A stretch of 64,000 nt of DNA from Cylicocyclus nassatus (Eukaryota > Nematoda > Chromadorea > Rhabditida > Strongylidae), in the NCBI GenBank assembly GCA_958299035.1, contig CATQJL010000112.1, positions 3,270,123 to 3,334,122 on the forward strand, read 5' to 3'. Positions within the stretch are counted from its first letter, which is position 1, and each line of letters begins with the position of its first letter. Below the pieces are notes generated by a model that saw only the letters and a program-made list of their open reading frames with translations, searched no databases and was not told where the DNA came from. Shown here in pieces: positions 13,001 to 23,021 of the stretch. The translations under genes were made by a program, and so were the position numbers.

Positions 13001-16000
13001 GTCGCAGTCCTCCATTCAAAAATAGTTTGTCATCTATAGAATGAGTATTACAAAAAATTTCTATAAAATATTTCGAGGAAATTTTTTTGATTTGCAAAAA
13101 CAATTCAATTCCGTAAAAAATATAGATCTTCAAGTGACGTACAAAATAGGTATCTTCGTCACATTCCCCTTCTAAAAAAATTCCTTCTACTTCCTTCCCC
13201 CCCCCCCCCCCCCTTTACCAGAAAGAACTTTGAGAGTCAATTCGAGGATTTGAGGAAAGCCGGGAAGGGAGGGAGGGAGGAAAGAAAGGAAGTGGAAGGT
13301 TAGGGAGTTGGAGGAGGGGAGAAGGGGGGGGGAGAGGGAGAGAGGAAAATCACTGTCAATCACGTGCCTACGCAGTTGTTATCCAATTGCGCCATCAGAG
13401 GAATTCATTGGATACGCTGGGAATTCTACCCCCCCCCCCCCCCCCCTCCCCCCGCTCTCGTCTCCTCCTCCGCAATTGGTGCTACGACATAAGCAAAAAT
13501 CTGTTTTCCTCAAGGCACAAACTATCTTCGCTAAAAGGAATTTCTCCCCCGCCCACAAACTCAAGGTGACAAAAAATCAAGATTCTGTTAGTTTGACCTC
13601 AGAAAGATTATTCAAAAATGGCAAAATACATGCATTGAGGAAACGTTGATGATATGAAGGGCGTCAATATTTTCGACAAAACACATCTTGTTTACATTGG
13701 CACGGATCCAAGAGTGCACTTATAGATAGGAGCAAGGGCAGCTTTTGGGCCCTTCACCTTGGAGTTGACACATTGTGTTGCTGAGTACAGCGATTTTTAT
13801 TTCTGGGAGAATATTTTTTTGCGCTCTTTTCAAAATTCTAGCGCTTTAGCCTGTAAAGTTCAATTCGCGCCTCATCCCGAATTTGCCTTAATTCTGATGG
13901 GTTAAGGTTATATAAAACAGGCAGGGTTATATAAAAAAGGTTATAAGGTCATATAAAAAATATTTAAAGTTTCTTCATCCTTTTTTCTTTCCGCAAACTG
14001 CAAAGTCGATGATAGCTGTGCATTCATGTAGCGGTATGAATTTTCTAACAAAAGCACATACTTTATTCTCAATGAGACGCAAATTCTTCAAGATTTAGTC
14101 CAAGGACCAATAAACCTAATTGTGAGGTAAAGAAATGGGAGAGGAGGAGGTGGAGGTGAATAGAGGTCGTTATAGGGTCAAGAGAGAGAGAACATGAGTA
14201 AAGTATGAGATTTCAAGTGATAAATATTCTTAGTGCCTCAAGTTATCCTTTGCATATGATATTTCAAGAGGATTAGTGAATAAATTATTTTAAGCGTTTT
14301 TTCTGCATTTAATGTAAAAATCACCAAGAAACGAAAATTTCGCGGAAAAATCAGCCGGAACCATAAAATCAGAACACAGATGTAGAACTATGATGTTAGG
14401 GTATTGCTTCTTGCAACATATAAAACACTTTGCTTTTCTAGACAGCTCTTTGTTTTTGGAAAGAGCCTGAATTAAGACCAAAATGTCCATAATTTGATGG
14501 TCTAGAAATATTTTGAGCCCATGGCTGCTCGATGCTTATAGCTATGAAATTACGTTTTTCTGCATTCATTGAATTTCATGTGGGTCTACGACTGGCTCAT
14601 CTATGAAAGCTCGTTGAGATCATGTGAGGCAAACACTAGAGTAATGGTTGGGGAAGTTACGTCACAAAGAGGCAAATACAGAATAAAGCCCATTACGTCA
14701 TTTTTTATTCCATGATGAGTCTAATTTCTCAGGTTTGACACCAGGGTCTCTGAGCGAAAAATAGTCTCATGCTCATCTAAAGTTCGAATTTTCTCATTTC
14801 AGCCAAACTTCCTTCTTAGGAAATTAACTAAATTAACTGATTAAAAAGAAACTAGGAAATTTAAATGTGGTTAAAGATTTCCTACTGCATTTTAATTATA
14901 AAAGCAACAAGTAAAAAATATTTCGATAGCAAAAGTTTTACTAAACTTCTAGCTCTTCTCCCCTAACTGGCTTAGGCGATGCTTGAAAATTATTGCGAAG
15001 CTTCACCTACGAAGAAACTGACAGACTCGGACTGCTGTAAATGTTAAGCCGCTAGAACTTGATATAATAGAAATACCGCAAATTTATGTGAAAAAATCTG
15101 GGTCGGACCAGTAAATTACAATCATCACTTCTATAAGGGGGGGGGGGCAGCCAACATGAACGATAGCTTGTGTCAGCCATATGCGTTATTTTACCTTTTT
15201 GGAGTTATAAGAGAAAAATTTTTATTGGAAGAAAAATTCCCGTAAGTCAAATATTTTCAAACTCTATATTCACGTATGATAATATTTAAAAATTTCAAAA
15301 AAAGACGCTGGGAGCTCGGTATGCCTTGAATCTTACTGTTAGACACTATTTTCAAAACATTGATAAACACATCGCTTCCAAAAAAGACTTTTTGCGGCAT
15401 ACTGGCAACCGCAGGAGTACAGTATTATTTCTAGCTTTCGTTCATCTTGGCATGCACCCCACTTACGGAGAAAAGTTCCAAATCCCAACTTAATAGATTT
15501 TTATTTTAGTCTACCAAACATGCAGACTGACTTCACAATTCTATTATGGTATTTTACGTTTTTTTTTCATTTCACCCATTTTCAAGCTACCAGTCAAGTT
15601 TGGTTGGTTCCATAACTCTTGATAACTTTGATTTATGGCTAGATATTTACTTACGCAGTAATGACTTTCCAAGTTTGATTGGGCTTTCCGGACGAGAGCG
15701 CGGACGCAAAAATTGAACAGAAAGGAGTTTCAGAGCTCAGTGGTTCTGGTTGGCGTAAAAATTACAATTTTTCAGTTGAAGACATCTCCAGATAGATAAA
15801 GAGTAGCAGTAATATAGTTCTAAAAGTTGCAGCACTCTTGGCGGAAGGAAACTAATGCTATGAGCTCTTTTGTAAACTGAGAAGTGCCTAGTTCCACTAT
15901 GATGTTTCTGATGTTTTTATTAAGTGCCTGCTGCTTTGCTGACTCCTCTGTTGTTCCGACAAATGAATCACATTCCGAGACATTTTATGTCTCGTTGTAA

Positions 16001-19000
16001 AGAACAGCACGTCACAAAGTTTTTTTGTTAATAAAATTTATACGTTTGCAGCTGAGGGCGGTGGCTTTTACGACGTATGGGTGGTCGGCTTCAGCTTTGA
16101 AGAGCCATTTTGGCATCGAAAGATGACTGAAGCTTCACTACTTTTCGAAAAAAAGTCGAAATCGCCCCTTTTGATTTTATCGATACTCAAAATTATATTT
16201 TGTAAAAATCTGCTTGATTCCTCGAGTAATAAATGGTATAACTGCAGTAGATATCACAGCGATAACAATGTGGCCCTTTTGCACATATACAGTAATTTTT
16301 GGGCGAATAAAGATTACGACTTCCCGAATCGAAAAATATAGAAACATTTTCAAATCAAAGAACAGCATGCATTGTTTCCATGAAATGAGTTTCAAATTCC
16401 CTACTCAGACACTCACCGGGGCTTAGGCGGGACAAGCAAAATTTGCAGAGGTTCCGCAGGATTTTGTTCACTAATGCAAAAGTGGAAACGTTGAAAACGG
16501 AAACGTCCGCAGGACTTTTTACAAAGCGCTTTGGAACTTCCGAAAAATGCCAGCGGTTGCGCAGCACTCTGACATGCCAGTACTTCCGCAGGGTTTTAAA
16601 TGTACCGTCTCGTATGAGTTTCTCACCCACAACTAGCGCATTATCAAAGATGTCAGCCGTACTGCCGAGGTTAGTAGATGAGTCTCACGGTCAATAGAGT
16701 AAGGTTCAAATCTAGGTATTCTCTTTCTATGTGGTTCGCGTTCTTCGGAACTTCCGCAGCACATTTACCTAACTTTCGCAGGTGACCCGGCCGAACTTTC
16801 CCAAACGTTCTGCGAAAGTTCCAGTCGGCTGTCTGAGTAGAAACCCTCAAACCCGAGGCTTGGAATTTTTATATAGCCAAATACCCACCTGAGATATGGG
16901 ACTTCCTGGACATGGGACAGACGGTTTCGGTGGCAACGGTGGCGGTTGTCGTGTCGGTCGAGGCGAGTAGAACGAAGGCACCTGCTTCAGTGAAATATGA
17001 ATAGGTAGAGAACTTGGGAAAAGGGGTTGTACCCACAAAAATATGTTTGGCCTTTTTGGGCCCATACACTGTAAAAAGACACCTGTAACAAAGAGACGAC
17101 ATGAAAATTAGGTGTCATTTGAACACTGAGGTTTTTCGGAGAAAAGAGAGACTGCTTTTTGCCTGCAGTATCACATTGCGAAAGCATTTCCCAAAGCATC
17201 CGGACTATAGGAAAAGTACTGTAATGGTACAAAAAGGGCCGGCTCAAAAAAAGCTACAGAGCATGGATGATTGTGAGACTATTCGTAGTATTATGATAAA
17301 TTTATGAATGCGCAAAATTTGAGTCACAAGTGGAAAGATGAAGTGAGAGACCCCCAGCAAAATTTCGCTGAAAAATTTTTCTTACATCCTCTAAGCAATC
17401 GTGACTATGCATATAGCTTACCCTTCTCTCCCACCTACCACCAGCTTCAATATTCAACTGACAAAACATAGCGTGACCGATGCTCAAGTGGGCCGAAATT
17501 TTCTTTTTCATAACGTTTTCATCATCTCAACGATCTCCTTTGTTCGTGACTAGTACAGCCATATGGTGAGAAATAGCTTGTGCCTCTCCACGAAAAGAAA
17601 AATTTCTAAAAAATGCACTTGGGTTGTAGAAGTGCGTAAAAAACTTGCTTTTGCTAGCAGATAATAAAAAATTGTACTTTGCAGATTTTTGTGGAATACA
17701 TAGATTGAGGCTCTTGAAAAATTTAGCTGCATGCTTCTCTTCATATCGATGTTCTCAGCTTGCAGAAGTTGATACAACGTAGCAAAATTTTTGGGAATCA
17801 CAATCTTCATTCAGAAAAAGTTCGTCGCTCCCCCCTCCTGTAATTATCACTGTCCCCAGTATGTAAAGATGTACGATTCTATCTTTGGGTTGTTCTACGT
17901 AAATTTACGTGAAAGGTTCAAAAATAAGTAGGAATGGTTATCCAACAACTCCAACGATTTGCTTCAACTTTTCTATACATTGCAAAATGATGGTCGAAAA
18001 TGCCTGTGATTATTAAAACTGTGATCGCAATCTTATTCCAGTTTTCTTCTGCAAAACCACACGCTAAATTTATTTTTTGTCTCGTTTGTAGCTCATCAAA
18101 AATTTTTCCTAATTCCCCAGATTTGCTTCTGCGCTCCCTTTCCCACAGCTCATGCACATTAGTAGCCTATTCTCACACAACCATTTTTATTCAACGTTTC
18201 GACTATAAAATCAATGCTTTCACCATTTGAAACACACATTTTTTGCGATGCTTTTGATAGAAGCAGCAGAGGTGTTATCGAGCCTAGAACCAGTTTCCTC
18301 TATGCTATGAATATTCGAAAACAATTCAACAAAAGACATGGCTGAGGCATCTCGGCAAACAAAACGCAGACGCGACAACGATGGTCACCATCAACACATC
18401 GTCGCTCGATACGACAACATTTTGACTATACAGTAAATGAATGTGCGCCTTCTAAAGTTATAATTTACGATACTGTCAGCGGAGATAAAAAACGAACTTT
18501 TTATGAAGCTCAAAAAATCAAAAATTCTCCTTTTACTGACGTTATATCTCAAGGTATTGTTCTACAAAAATTGCCGTAGAATCTCTTAAAAAATTTGTTT
18601 CCTTGCTACTTTTCTGCATATCTCGTTAGCTCGGGATACTGTAGTCATACTGTATTGAGGGAGAAGGGGAATAAAGCGCAGAGGTTCACCCGTACTCTGA
18701 AGCGTAGTTAAGTGTAATGAACAGAAGGCCAAATCTTCCTTTTATTGGGAAGACTTGTACCGGTGACCAGTGCATGTATTGAGCCAAAATACAATTATAC
18801 TCAAAAAGAATCTTGCAAATTCGTAAGTTTGGCTACTAAGCATTTGAAACTTGAAGCAGGTCGTATATTTTAGAACAGACTGACGCAATCTCAGAAAAAT
18901 TTGTTAAAATTTATGGTGCAAAAACGACGATCCGTTTCTTTAACCTCATTATAGTCTTATTATAACAACCGTTTTTCAGATGTACGTTCACGGTTCAGGT

Positions 19001-19862
19001 GTGAAATTTGTGCCTTACCGTGGTGTTACCGTAAACTCAACTGTGCTTCAAAAATCTCTATATACTCTGATTTCATAGTTACACAAAGAATTGCAGAAAA
19101 AGCTTAGAAAGTATAAGCTTATAGTTTTTTTTAATCAAAATTTCCGGATCCACTTATTGAAGTAAATCAAATCCGAAAGTTCAAGTTGATAAATATGCGC
19201 ATGTTCCCACTCTGAGTAGATTTGTGTCCTCTACCGCAATTTTACAGATGACTTCAGGATTGAAAGAAATCTCTGTGACATTATAGTCTTGATGTCACCA
19301 GTACAAGAAAATTGGGAGGAAGTTTGGAAATGCTTCTCTACCGTAGTCCTACAGTAATCTCGAGATCTCTTCTTGAAGAAGTCTTTATAAAATCTGCAGC
19401 TATATTACAATCTTACAAAAAAGGTAAATCAAAGGTGTATGAAGTAGCCAGAGCATTTCCTTGAAGATTGATTCAATGCACATAATGGTTTCCATGCCTT
19501 CGCGGGATAATTCTCCCACATTTCTACAAAAATCACTTGAGAAAGTCAATTTTACGCGAAGATTTTTTGCCACCCCATTATCAAATGAGGGCCTAGTCAT
19601 TTGCACACGGATTGCGAGATCTAATGAGAGGTGCGAATAGTGCGCTGACTAATTGCTCTCTACAATTTGTGGAGACAAGGGGGGAGGAGACGATTTTAGG
19701 AAGAGAGCTGTTGCAACAGTCTCCACCACCTCCACCACCTCAAGCACAGCCGGTCCCTCCTTTGCTTACCTCTTGCTGTCGTTCCAGCTGTTCAAACAGT
19801 GCCTTGGTGTGCGAAAAACGTGCTCGCGCATCCTCAGAAAACAGCTCTGAGGCTGTGGTCAT
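934..19862 (-). CDS. nab-1: Neurabin/spinophilin-type PP1- and actin-binding scaffold, 15-exon gene model
   Basis: This is a gene model spanning 15 exons, listed separately below. Neurabins bind F-actin through the N-terminus, recruit protein phosphatase 1 through an RVxF motif just before a PDZ domain, dimerise through a coiled coil and, in neurabin-1-type proteins, end in a SAM domain; they act at synapses and junctions. That order is visible here: proline-rich N-terminus, K-V-S-F followed by STAPI, a PDZ containing [20 protein letters not shown], charged coiled coils, then SAM. Splice phases are consistent at every junction except one (exon 4 to exon 5). Summed coding length is about 2,040 nt, or roughly 680 residues, similar in scale to nematode neurabins. 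Introns are short in the PDZ and coiled-coil block (50-112 bp) and very long in the N-terminal half (up to 7.2 kb, filled with repeats). Family assignment is firm. The exact N-terminus and any further upstream exons or isoforms are uncertain. The symbol is by orthology to C. elegans. Confidence 0.9.
1131..1312 (-). CDS. nab-1: Neurabin exon 14: SAM domain, first part
   Basis: A 182-nt exon after a cttttccag acceptor. It reads [20 protein letters not shown] and then [39 protein letters not shown]. The Trp near the start of the domain, the [10 protein letters not shown] helix and the I-N-G-x-x-F-L-x-L-D-G pattern identify a SAM domain, present in neurabin-1-type proteins and absent from spinophilin. 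The donor is GTAGGG and the next intron is only 50 bp. Confidence 0.92.
1313..2069 (-). other. Neurabin intron 13
   Basis: 757 bp between exons 13 and 14. Open frames here on the plus strand are short and have no recognisable product. I see no RNA gene or repeat boundary. Confidence 0.7.
2070..2229 (-). CDS. nab-1: Neurabin exon 13: linker to SAM domain
   Basis: A 160-nt exon between a ttttttag acceptor and the strong donor GTAAGT. It reads [20 protein letters not shown], then [18 protein letters not shown], then a basic [15 protein letters not shown]. The Ser-Pro-rich section offers several SP sites for proline-directed kinases. It leaves one base that joins exon 14 to give Asn. Phase agreement on both sides supports it. 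Confidence 0.83.
2230..3105 (-). other. Neurabin intron 12
   Basis: 876 bp of AT-rich sequence between exons 12 and 13, with no conserved open frame or repeat that I can name. Confidence 0.7.
3106..3204 (-). CDS. nab-1: Neurabin exon 12: coiled coil, last part
   Basis: A 99-nt phase 0-0 exon after a cagtttcag acceptor, reading [20 protein letters not shown] and then [13 protein letters not shown] before the donor GTGAGA. This is the end of the charged coiled-coil region. It is followed by an 876-bp intron. Confidence 0.85.
3257..3347 (-). CDS. nab-1: Neurabin exon 11: coiled coil, middle
   Basis: A 91-nt exon after a ctttttttag acceptor, reading [20 protein letters not shown] and then [10 protein letters not shown], continuing the heptad pattern. 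The donor is GTGAGC; it leaves in phase 0. The introns on either side are 52 and 55 bp. Confidence 0.86.
3403..3554 (-). CDS. nab-1: Neurabin exon 10: coiled coil, first part
   Basis: A 152-nt exon reading [20 protein letters not shown] and then [30 protein letters not shown]. Hydrophobic residues fall at heptad spacing, as expected for the dimerisation coiled coil of neurabins. The acceptor is gttttcag and the donor GTGAGT. The last two bases join exon 11 to give Arg. The flanking introns are both 55 bp. Confidence 0.88.
3610..3767 (-). CDS. nab-1: Neurabin exon 9: acidic linker after PDZ
   Basis: A 158-nt exon from a cttccag acceptor to the donor GTAAAC. It reads [20 protein letters not shown], then [23 protein letters not shown] and DEAEIR. 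It is a strongly acidic Glu/Ser/Pro-rich linker between PDZ and the coiled coil, leading into helix. Open frame and phase agree on both sides. Confidence 0.88.
4608..4732 (-). CDS. nab-1: Neurabin exon 8: C-terminal half of PDZ
   Basis: A 125-nt exon after an aattccag acceptor. It reads [20 protein letters not shown] and then [22 protein letters not shown]. This supplies the PDZ second helix ([12 protein letters not shown]) and last strand. The donor GTAGGT leaves one base, completed as Gly by exon 9 (GREPNLEES). The intron before it is 112 bp. The Cys before Asp-Gln in VRVCDQI replaces the Asn usual in vertebrate copies; this is a mild substitution. Confidence 0.93.
4845..4926 (-). CDS. nab-1: Neurabin exon 7: PDZ core
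   Basis: An 82-nt exon reading [20 protein letters not shown] and then TPGGAVHR. This is the PDZ carboxylate-binding region typical of neurabin and spinophilin, whose group contacts the C-terminal tails of partners such as p70S6K and glutamate receptors in mammals. The Met-Gly-Val-Gly-Ala-Asp insertion is characteristic of this family. Acceptor ttgtttag and donor GTAATT bound it; the last two bases (AG) join with exon 8 to give Arg. Confidence 0.93.
5018..5180 (-). CDS. nab-1: Neurabin exon 6: linker and first part of PDZ
   Basis: A 163-nt exon after a cttttcag acceptor, ending at the donor GTGAGC. The frame reads [20 protein letters not shown], then a charged helix ([18 protein letters not shown]), then the start of the PDZ ([10 protein letters not shown]). 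This is the well-conserved junction between the PP1-binding region and PDZ in neurabins. It leaves in phase 1 and the split Gly codon is completed by exon 7. Confidence 0.92.
5181..6814 (-). other. Neurabin intron 5
   Basis: About 1.6 kb between the PP1-binding exon and the first PDZ exon. AT-rich with no recognisable gene, repeat terminus or RNA. Confidence 0.6.
6815..7061 (-). CDS. nab-1: Neurabin exon 5: PP1-binding RVxF motif
   Basis: A 247-nt exon between a tattccag acceptor and the donor GTTAGT. It is highly charged, with [18 protein letters not shown] and [10 protein letters not shown]. Near its 3' end is R-K-V-S-F followed by STAPIP. This matches the neurabin/spinophilin PP1 docking site, where an RVxF motif is directly followed by FSTAPI. 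The preceding Ser/Arg-rich stretch offers possible kinase sites near the docking motif. The exon leaves in phase 0 and joins exon 6 ([12 protein letters not shown]), which follows the family pattern. Assignment is strong. Confidence 0.88.
7062..8958 (-). other. Neurabin intron 4 with a GC-richer segment at 8.59-8.83 kb
   Basis: About 1.9 kb between exons 4 and 5. Most is AT-rich and featureless. The part near 8590-8830 is GC-richer and has a local inverted repeat (GTGCCTCGAGC... against GAGGCAC). A phase-compatible micro-exon at 8592-8674 is conceivable but has a weak donor and an unconvincing peptide. Confidence 0.5.
8959..9124 (-). CDS. nab-1: Neurabin exon 4: Gln/Pro/Tyr-rich linker (3' boundary uncertain)
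   Basis: After the caattttag acceptor the frame reads [20 protein letters not shown], then a PSPPPAS segment and a Tyr/Arg-rich tail ending FYRRRS. It is a low-complexity linker rich in Gln, Pro and Tyr. Two donors are possible. GTACAG at 8958 leaves phase 0, which does not fit exon 5 without another small exon. GTCGGT at 8962 is weaker but leaves two bases and joins exon 5 in frame (Arg-Phe-Gly-Asp). I favour the second on phase or a missed micro-exon; RNA evidence would decide. The in-frame TGA just past the donor shows that splicing is needed. Confidence 0.62.
9612..9694 (-). CDS. nab-1: Neurabin exon 3: N-terminal linker
   Basis: An 83-nt exon entering in phase 0 and leaving after two bases (AA). 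The acceptor is ttttccag and the donor GTGAGT. It reads [20 protein letters not shown] and then RGAQESL. The two trailing bases join with the first A of exon 4 to give Lys, so the frame is kept. No named domain is visible; the segment is acidic and leucine-rich at its start. It is separated from exon 2 by a 7.2-kb intron. Confidence 0.65.
9695..16403 (-). other. Neurabin intron 2, main part
   Basis: Long intron sequence between exons 2 and 3. It holds one small TA element (11937-12089), poly-C or poly-G runs near 11285, 12820, 13200, 13430 and 15128, and a G/A-rich stretch at 13260-13345. No other coding exon could be supported. Confidence 0.55.
11935..12091. mobile_element. Small TA-flanked inverted-repeat element, family M1 copy 2
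   Basis: A 153-bp copy (11937-12089) inside neurabin intron 2. Its left end CCCTTTGATACAAC and right end, reverse complement CTCTTTGATTCAGT, match copy 1. The interior shares the GAGCACGCTCGCGAGAGAGACGC core. TA occurs at both edges. More diverged than copy 1. Confidence 0.75.
16402..16839. mobile_element. 434-bp inverted-repeat element with internal TTCCGCAG repeats
   Basis: The element runs 16404-16837 with TA on each side and inverted ends containing CTCAGACA. Inside, CCGCAG- or CTTCCG-containing motifs recur at several places (near 16450, 16505, 16580 and 16750), and reverse-oriented forms (GCGAAAGTTCC) occur near the right end. This suggests subterminal repeats, which transposases of several families bind. 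Only 11 bp of terminal inverted repeat is clear, so the family is not fixed. It sits 51 bp from neurabin exon 2. Confidence 0.55.
16889..16981 (-). CDS. nab-1: Neurabin exon 2: proline-rich segment
   Basis: A 31-codon phase 0-0 exon between a gaagcag acceptor and the donor GTGGGT. It contains [19 protein letters not shown], with a PPPLPPKP core that looks like an SH3- or EVH1-type ligand. Proline-rich segments are usual in neurabin N-terminal regions. A 434-bp inverted-repeat element (16404-16837) ends 51 bp beyond the donor in the following intron. Exon structure is well supported by splice sites and phase; the ligand role is inference. Confidence 0.72.
16982..19769 (-). other. Neurabin intron 1
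   Basis: About 2.8 kb between exons 1 and 2. Motifs of the TACTGTAG/CTACAGTA type occur near 18640 and 19345, resembling the ends of the inverted-repeat element at 33359, but no complete element is evident. No coding exon could be supported. Confidence 0.5.
19770..19862 (-). CDS. nab-1: Neurabin exon 1: candidate start exon
   Basis: A phase 0-0 exon of 31 codons. On the minus strand it begins with ATG placed directly after a tttttacag acceptor and ends at GAG before the donor GTAAGC. The residues start [16 protein letters not shown] and continue with [14 protein letters not shown], an amphipathic segment of the kind seen in neurabin N-termini. The acceptor directly before ATG means either that this is the first coding exon, with a trans-spliced leader or a cis-spliced 5' UTR joined there, or that it is an internal exon that happens to begin with Met. 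The GC-richer segment just upstream (about 19.9-20.4 kb) would suit a promoter. The open reading, matching phase to exon 2 and good splice sites support it; assignment to this gene is by position and phase. Confidence 0.7.
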
Positions 19863-20400
19863 CTGTAAAAAACAGGGGCTTGTTGAGGGATGCGAAAAAA
19901 TGGCGGAAAATCTGAAAAAACCAACCTCAGACTACAGTACGAACCCGTGCAGCGATGCTCGAGAATATCAGACGCGGCTACTATGGCGGTGATATGTGAA
20001 TGGCGGTGTGAGTCTCTCCTATCCCTATCTCTCTCCCGGCCCGAACTCTCCTTTTCCGTTCGTCAGTCAAGTCGAGTCGTCGTCGATGCTGTTCTGTTCG
20101 GTTCGGTCAGTCAGTGGCCATCGTCCACTGTTCGGCTATTGTGTCACCTCCACTTCGGGTGTACTCTCTCTCGGAGGCGGCGAATCTCTGCAAAGGACCC
20201 CTTAGTCACTCTATATCAGTCGCTGATCAACGTAGATATCAACCCGAAATTCGCGCGACGACATACGGGGGGGGGGGGCATAGAAGGACTGGACGGCAAC
20301 ATACATGCGATATGTGATATTGTACGAATCGGGGCCCCGCCGTTCAGCCAGCGCGTTCGCTCTCGATAGAATTCAGGTCAACCCGAGTGCGCATTGCCGA
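19863..20400 (-). promoter_or_regulatory. GC-richer 5' flank of neurabin exon 1
   Basis: This stretch stands out from its AT-rich surroundings by high GC, many CG dinucleotides and CT-rich tracts (CTCTCTCTCCC around 20030, again near 20165). No TATA box is obvious. Its place directly upstream of the candidate start exon fits a promoter or 5' UTR. Long plus-strand frames through it overlap one another in several phases, as expected from GC-rich noncoding DNA. This is inference from composition and position only. Confidence 0.35.
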
Positions 20401-22524
20401 CAGCTGGTCCAGGACGGGGCTCAGCCAATTTATGACATATGTATCACGGACGATTGGCCCCCAATACACAGGTGATTGAGAGATAAGAGTAAGCACGGGG
20501 GAATGAGGTGGTCACGTAGCCAGGGGAGTTCGTAAAACTATGATAAATGCCGACAATGCTTTGTAACAGGAAATGATTGGAAGAACTAAGTGTTGAGAAA
20601 ATATTTGCAAGGACTGGATATTGAGAAACTGATTCTAGATTCAACTGCAAAGGAAGGATATTTAAATAATCATAGCTAGCAAAAAACATTTCAAAAATCA
20701 GCTTAGCTTGAACCTTGTTGAATTTTAGCTATAATTTCACAAGAATATAGGTAGAAAATGTCAAGAATGTAATACCTCTTTCAATTTTTTTCCATTTTAT
20801 CCTGTGAGAGATACTGTACTATTTATTACTTTTGCAGAACAGAACTACATTTACTAAATAAGAGCACTATTCATAAGCCTTCAATTGAAAATTCTTGTTA
20901 TAAGCAAATACAAAATTTTAGAGGTCTAAAATGAAAGCAGCGCGTACCTTTGACGGAAAAACCTCATATGATTTGAAAACGTTAAGAAAGGCAGAAATTA
21001 GCATAGTCATCAAGAAAGAATTCTATTCGAAAACATATGTGAAGACACAACATACATATAAAATTGAAAAGTTTGGAAAAGGCAAAAGCATTCGAAACTT
21101 GAACGAAACTTTCACTGGTATAAAGAAATTTGGTGAATAGCATAGAAGTAGAAAGAAGATGCTTCTAGCCTTTGAGCACGAATTTGAGTGATTACTACAC
21201 TCAGACAAGACATGAAGTATTTCCTTTTTTATCCTCATTATTTCATAGCAAAAACTCTGCTACAACGCCATAAACTAGTACGAAAAATCCGAAGTCATTG
21301 ATTTCAGCGAGATTTATTGCTATAGAAGTAAAAAGAGGATGACTCTAGCAGTGAGCAGTACAATAGTGATCGATGCTATGACATAGACTACTGCATGAGA
21401 AATCTGCTTCCAGGAGATTTCATTGGTTTTTGTCCCGCTCCAAAGTTCACATAGCCATTGTATGATTGCCCTCGGGATTGGTGTACGAAAGAAATGCTTG
21501 CACATTCAAACTAGTTCCACTATACATCCATTTCAAGCAGTTTATAGACCGCCTACACCTTACAATCTGACAAAAATTGTCGCAATGAAATTTGACTTGT
21601 TGGATTTTCTTGTAATATTTTTGGAACATGTTGGCTTCAGTTTGAAGTAGCATTCTCAATAATAAGGACATAATGTCCATTCCAAATAGTTTGACCAAAT
21701 ATTCATTTGGAAATTCTAAATTGAAAAGATGGCCTAAAGAGTCGAAGAGCAAAACGCTGAGCCGTTATCTCGCCCCAAACAGAAAATGATGAGAACCAAA
21801 AACATAAGAGGCAAAATTTTACTGCCCAAGAAACAAAAAGACAATGGTGAAACCATCATACATATACAATGAAGTAAAATAGTGCTAAGACTACTTTAAC
21901 AAGCCCTCGTAAGGCCATAAACGATTTCGAGTAATTATCTTAAGAAGCTGTTGTTATCCAAAAACAATTAATTGGTTTTCACTCGAAACAAGTTATTCAA
22001 GACTTTAGCTTGATTGTCGTCCAAACTTCTTTCACTTTACATCGCTGTAGTCGCTAGTTCTGGGTCCAAAAAAGCAAAAGCAGGGTTAATAGTAATAATA
22101 GCAGTAATAGTAGTAATTCGCACCAAATTTCTGCAAGATCTACCCTTATTATATCTACATTTTGGAGTGTATTTACCATGTTAGTCATCATATCTGATAC
22201 GTGCTCATCAAGGTAGTTTAGGAAAACCCTAGTACCCAGGTTTCTCCCTTAAAATTATGGAAAAGTTAAGAGATTGGTCGAAAGGTAGCTCACATATATA
22301 TTGCGACGAGAGAATCAACTTCAGATGAACCAATTTCTATGACATGCATAGAAAACCGCTGTATGAACACCTATTAAGCCACAAGGAAGTTCAGGTACTC
22401 AGCTTTCCAGTTCGATCTTTCAAAGTCCAAAACGCTAAGCTAATTCTTTAAACGACAGAAAATGATGGAGCAGGAATAAGAGGTAAAATTTTCTAGAATA
22501 ATTTTACTTATTTATTTTTATTTA
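20401..22524. other. Region with no recognised gene
   Basis: About 2.1 kb of AT-rich DNA upstream of the neurabin start exon. Short overlapping frames only. A run of ATAGTAATAATAGCAGTAATAGTAG-type trinucleotide variation occurs near 22090-22115. Nothing else is supported. Confidence 0.5.
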
Positions 22525-23021
22525 TTGGGGTGTCCCATAATAATTTGCCTTTTTACTCCAAACATCCGCATTTTTCTAGAACGGAGTCGCTACAAAAGGG
22601 TACAATTACATGACCGTGTTTCTGTGTGTATGAGCTATATGATTACGAACGTGAGAGCAGCTCAGGACGTCTATGGGCGGAGTTTGTCATTTTACTCCAT
22701 TCACTTTTTCATTATTTCGTGACATGGAAAAAATGCGAAAAGTGTACAGCTGAATGAATGTGTCAAGCTTAAGCAAGAAAAAAATGGGGAATTTTTAAGA
22801 TTTTGGAGGTACATTTACGGTAAAGTTCGCTTTTGACTGCTATTAAATTTCCGCTCAAAACTTTGCGAGGAATAAGATTTGATAGCCAGATAGCCTGATA
22901 GCCATTCTGTAGAGGTTGCTTTGCTTTGTCGAATGATCATTCAAGTCACATCAATTGAAGAAAAAATACAAAAAGGCGATGGTTGTAACAAAAACGTTAA
23001 AAATTATGGAACATCCTAATA
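22523..23021. mobile_element. Decayed mariner-like nonautonomous element
   Basis: Element 22525-23019 with TA at each edge. The left end TTGGGGTGTCCCATAATAAT and the right end, reverse complement TTAGGATGTTCCATAATTTT, are imperfect inverted repeats. The GGGTGTCCCATAA form is typical of mariner-family termini. Its 495 bp is too short for a transposase, and I see no transposase fragment, so it is a deletion derivative or MITE. Confidence 0.65.

Noticed and set aside
19890..20369. 159-codon plus-strand frame upstream of neurabin
   Set aside because: Lies in the GC-rich flank with other phases open; no domain; antisense to the gene.
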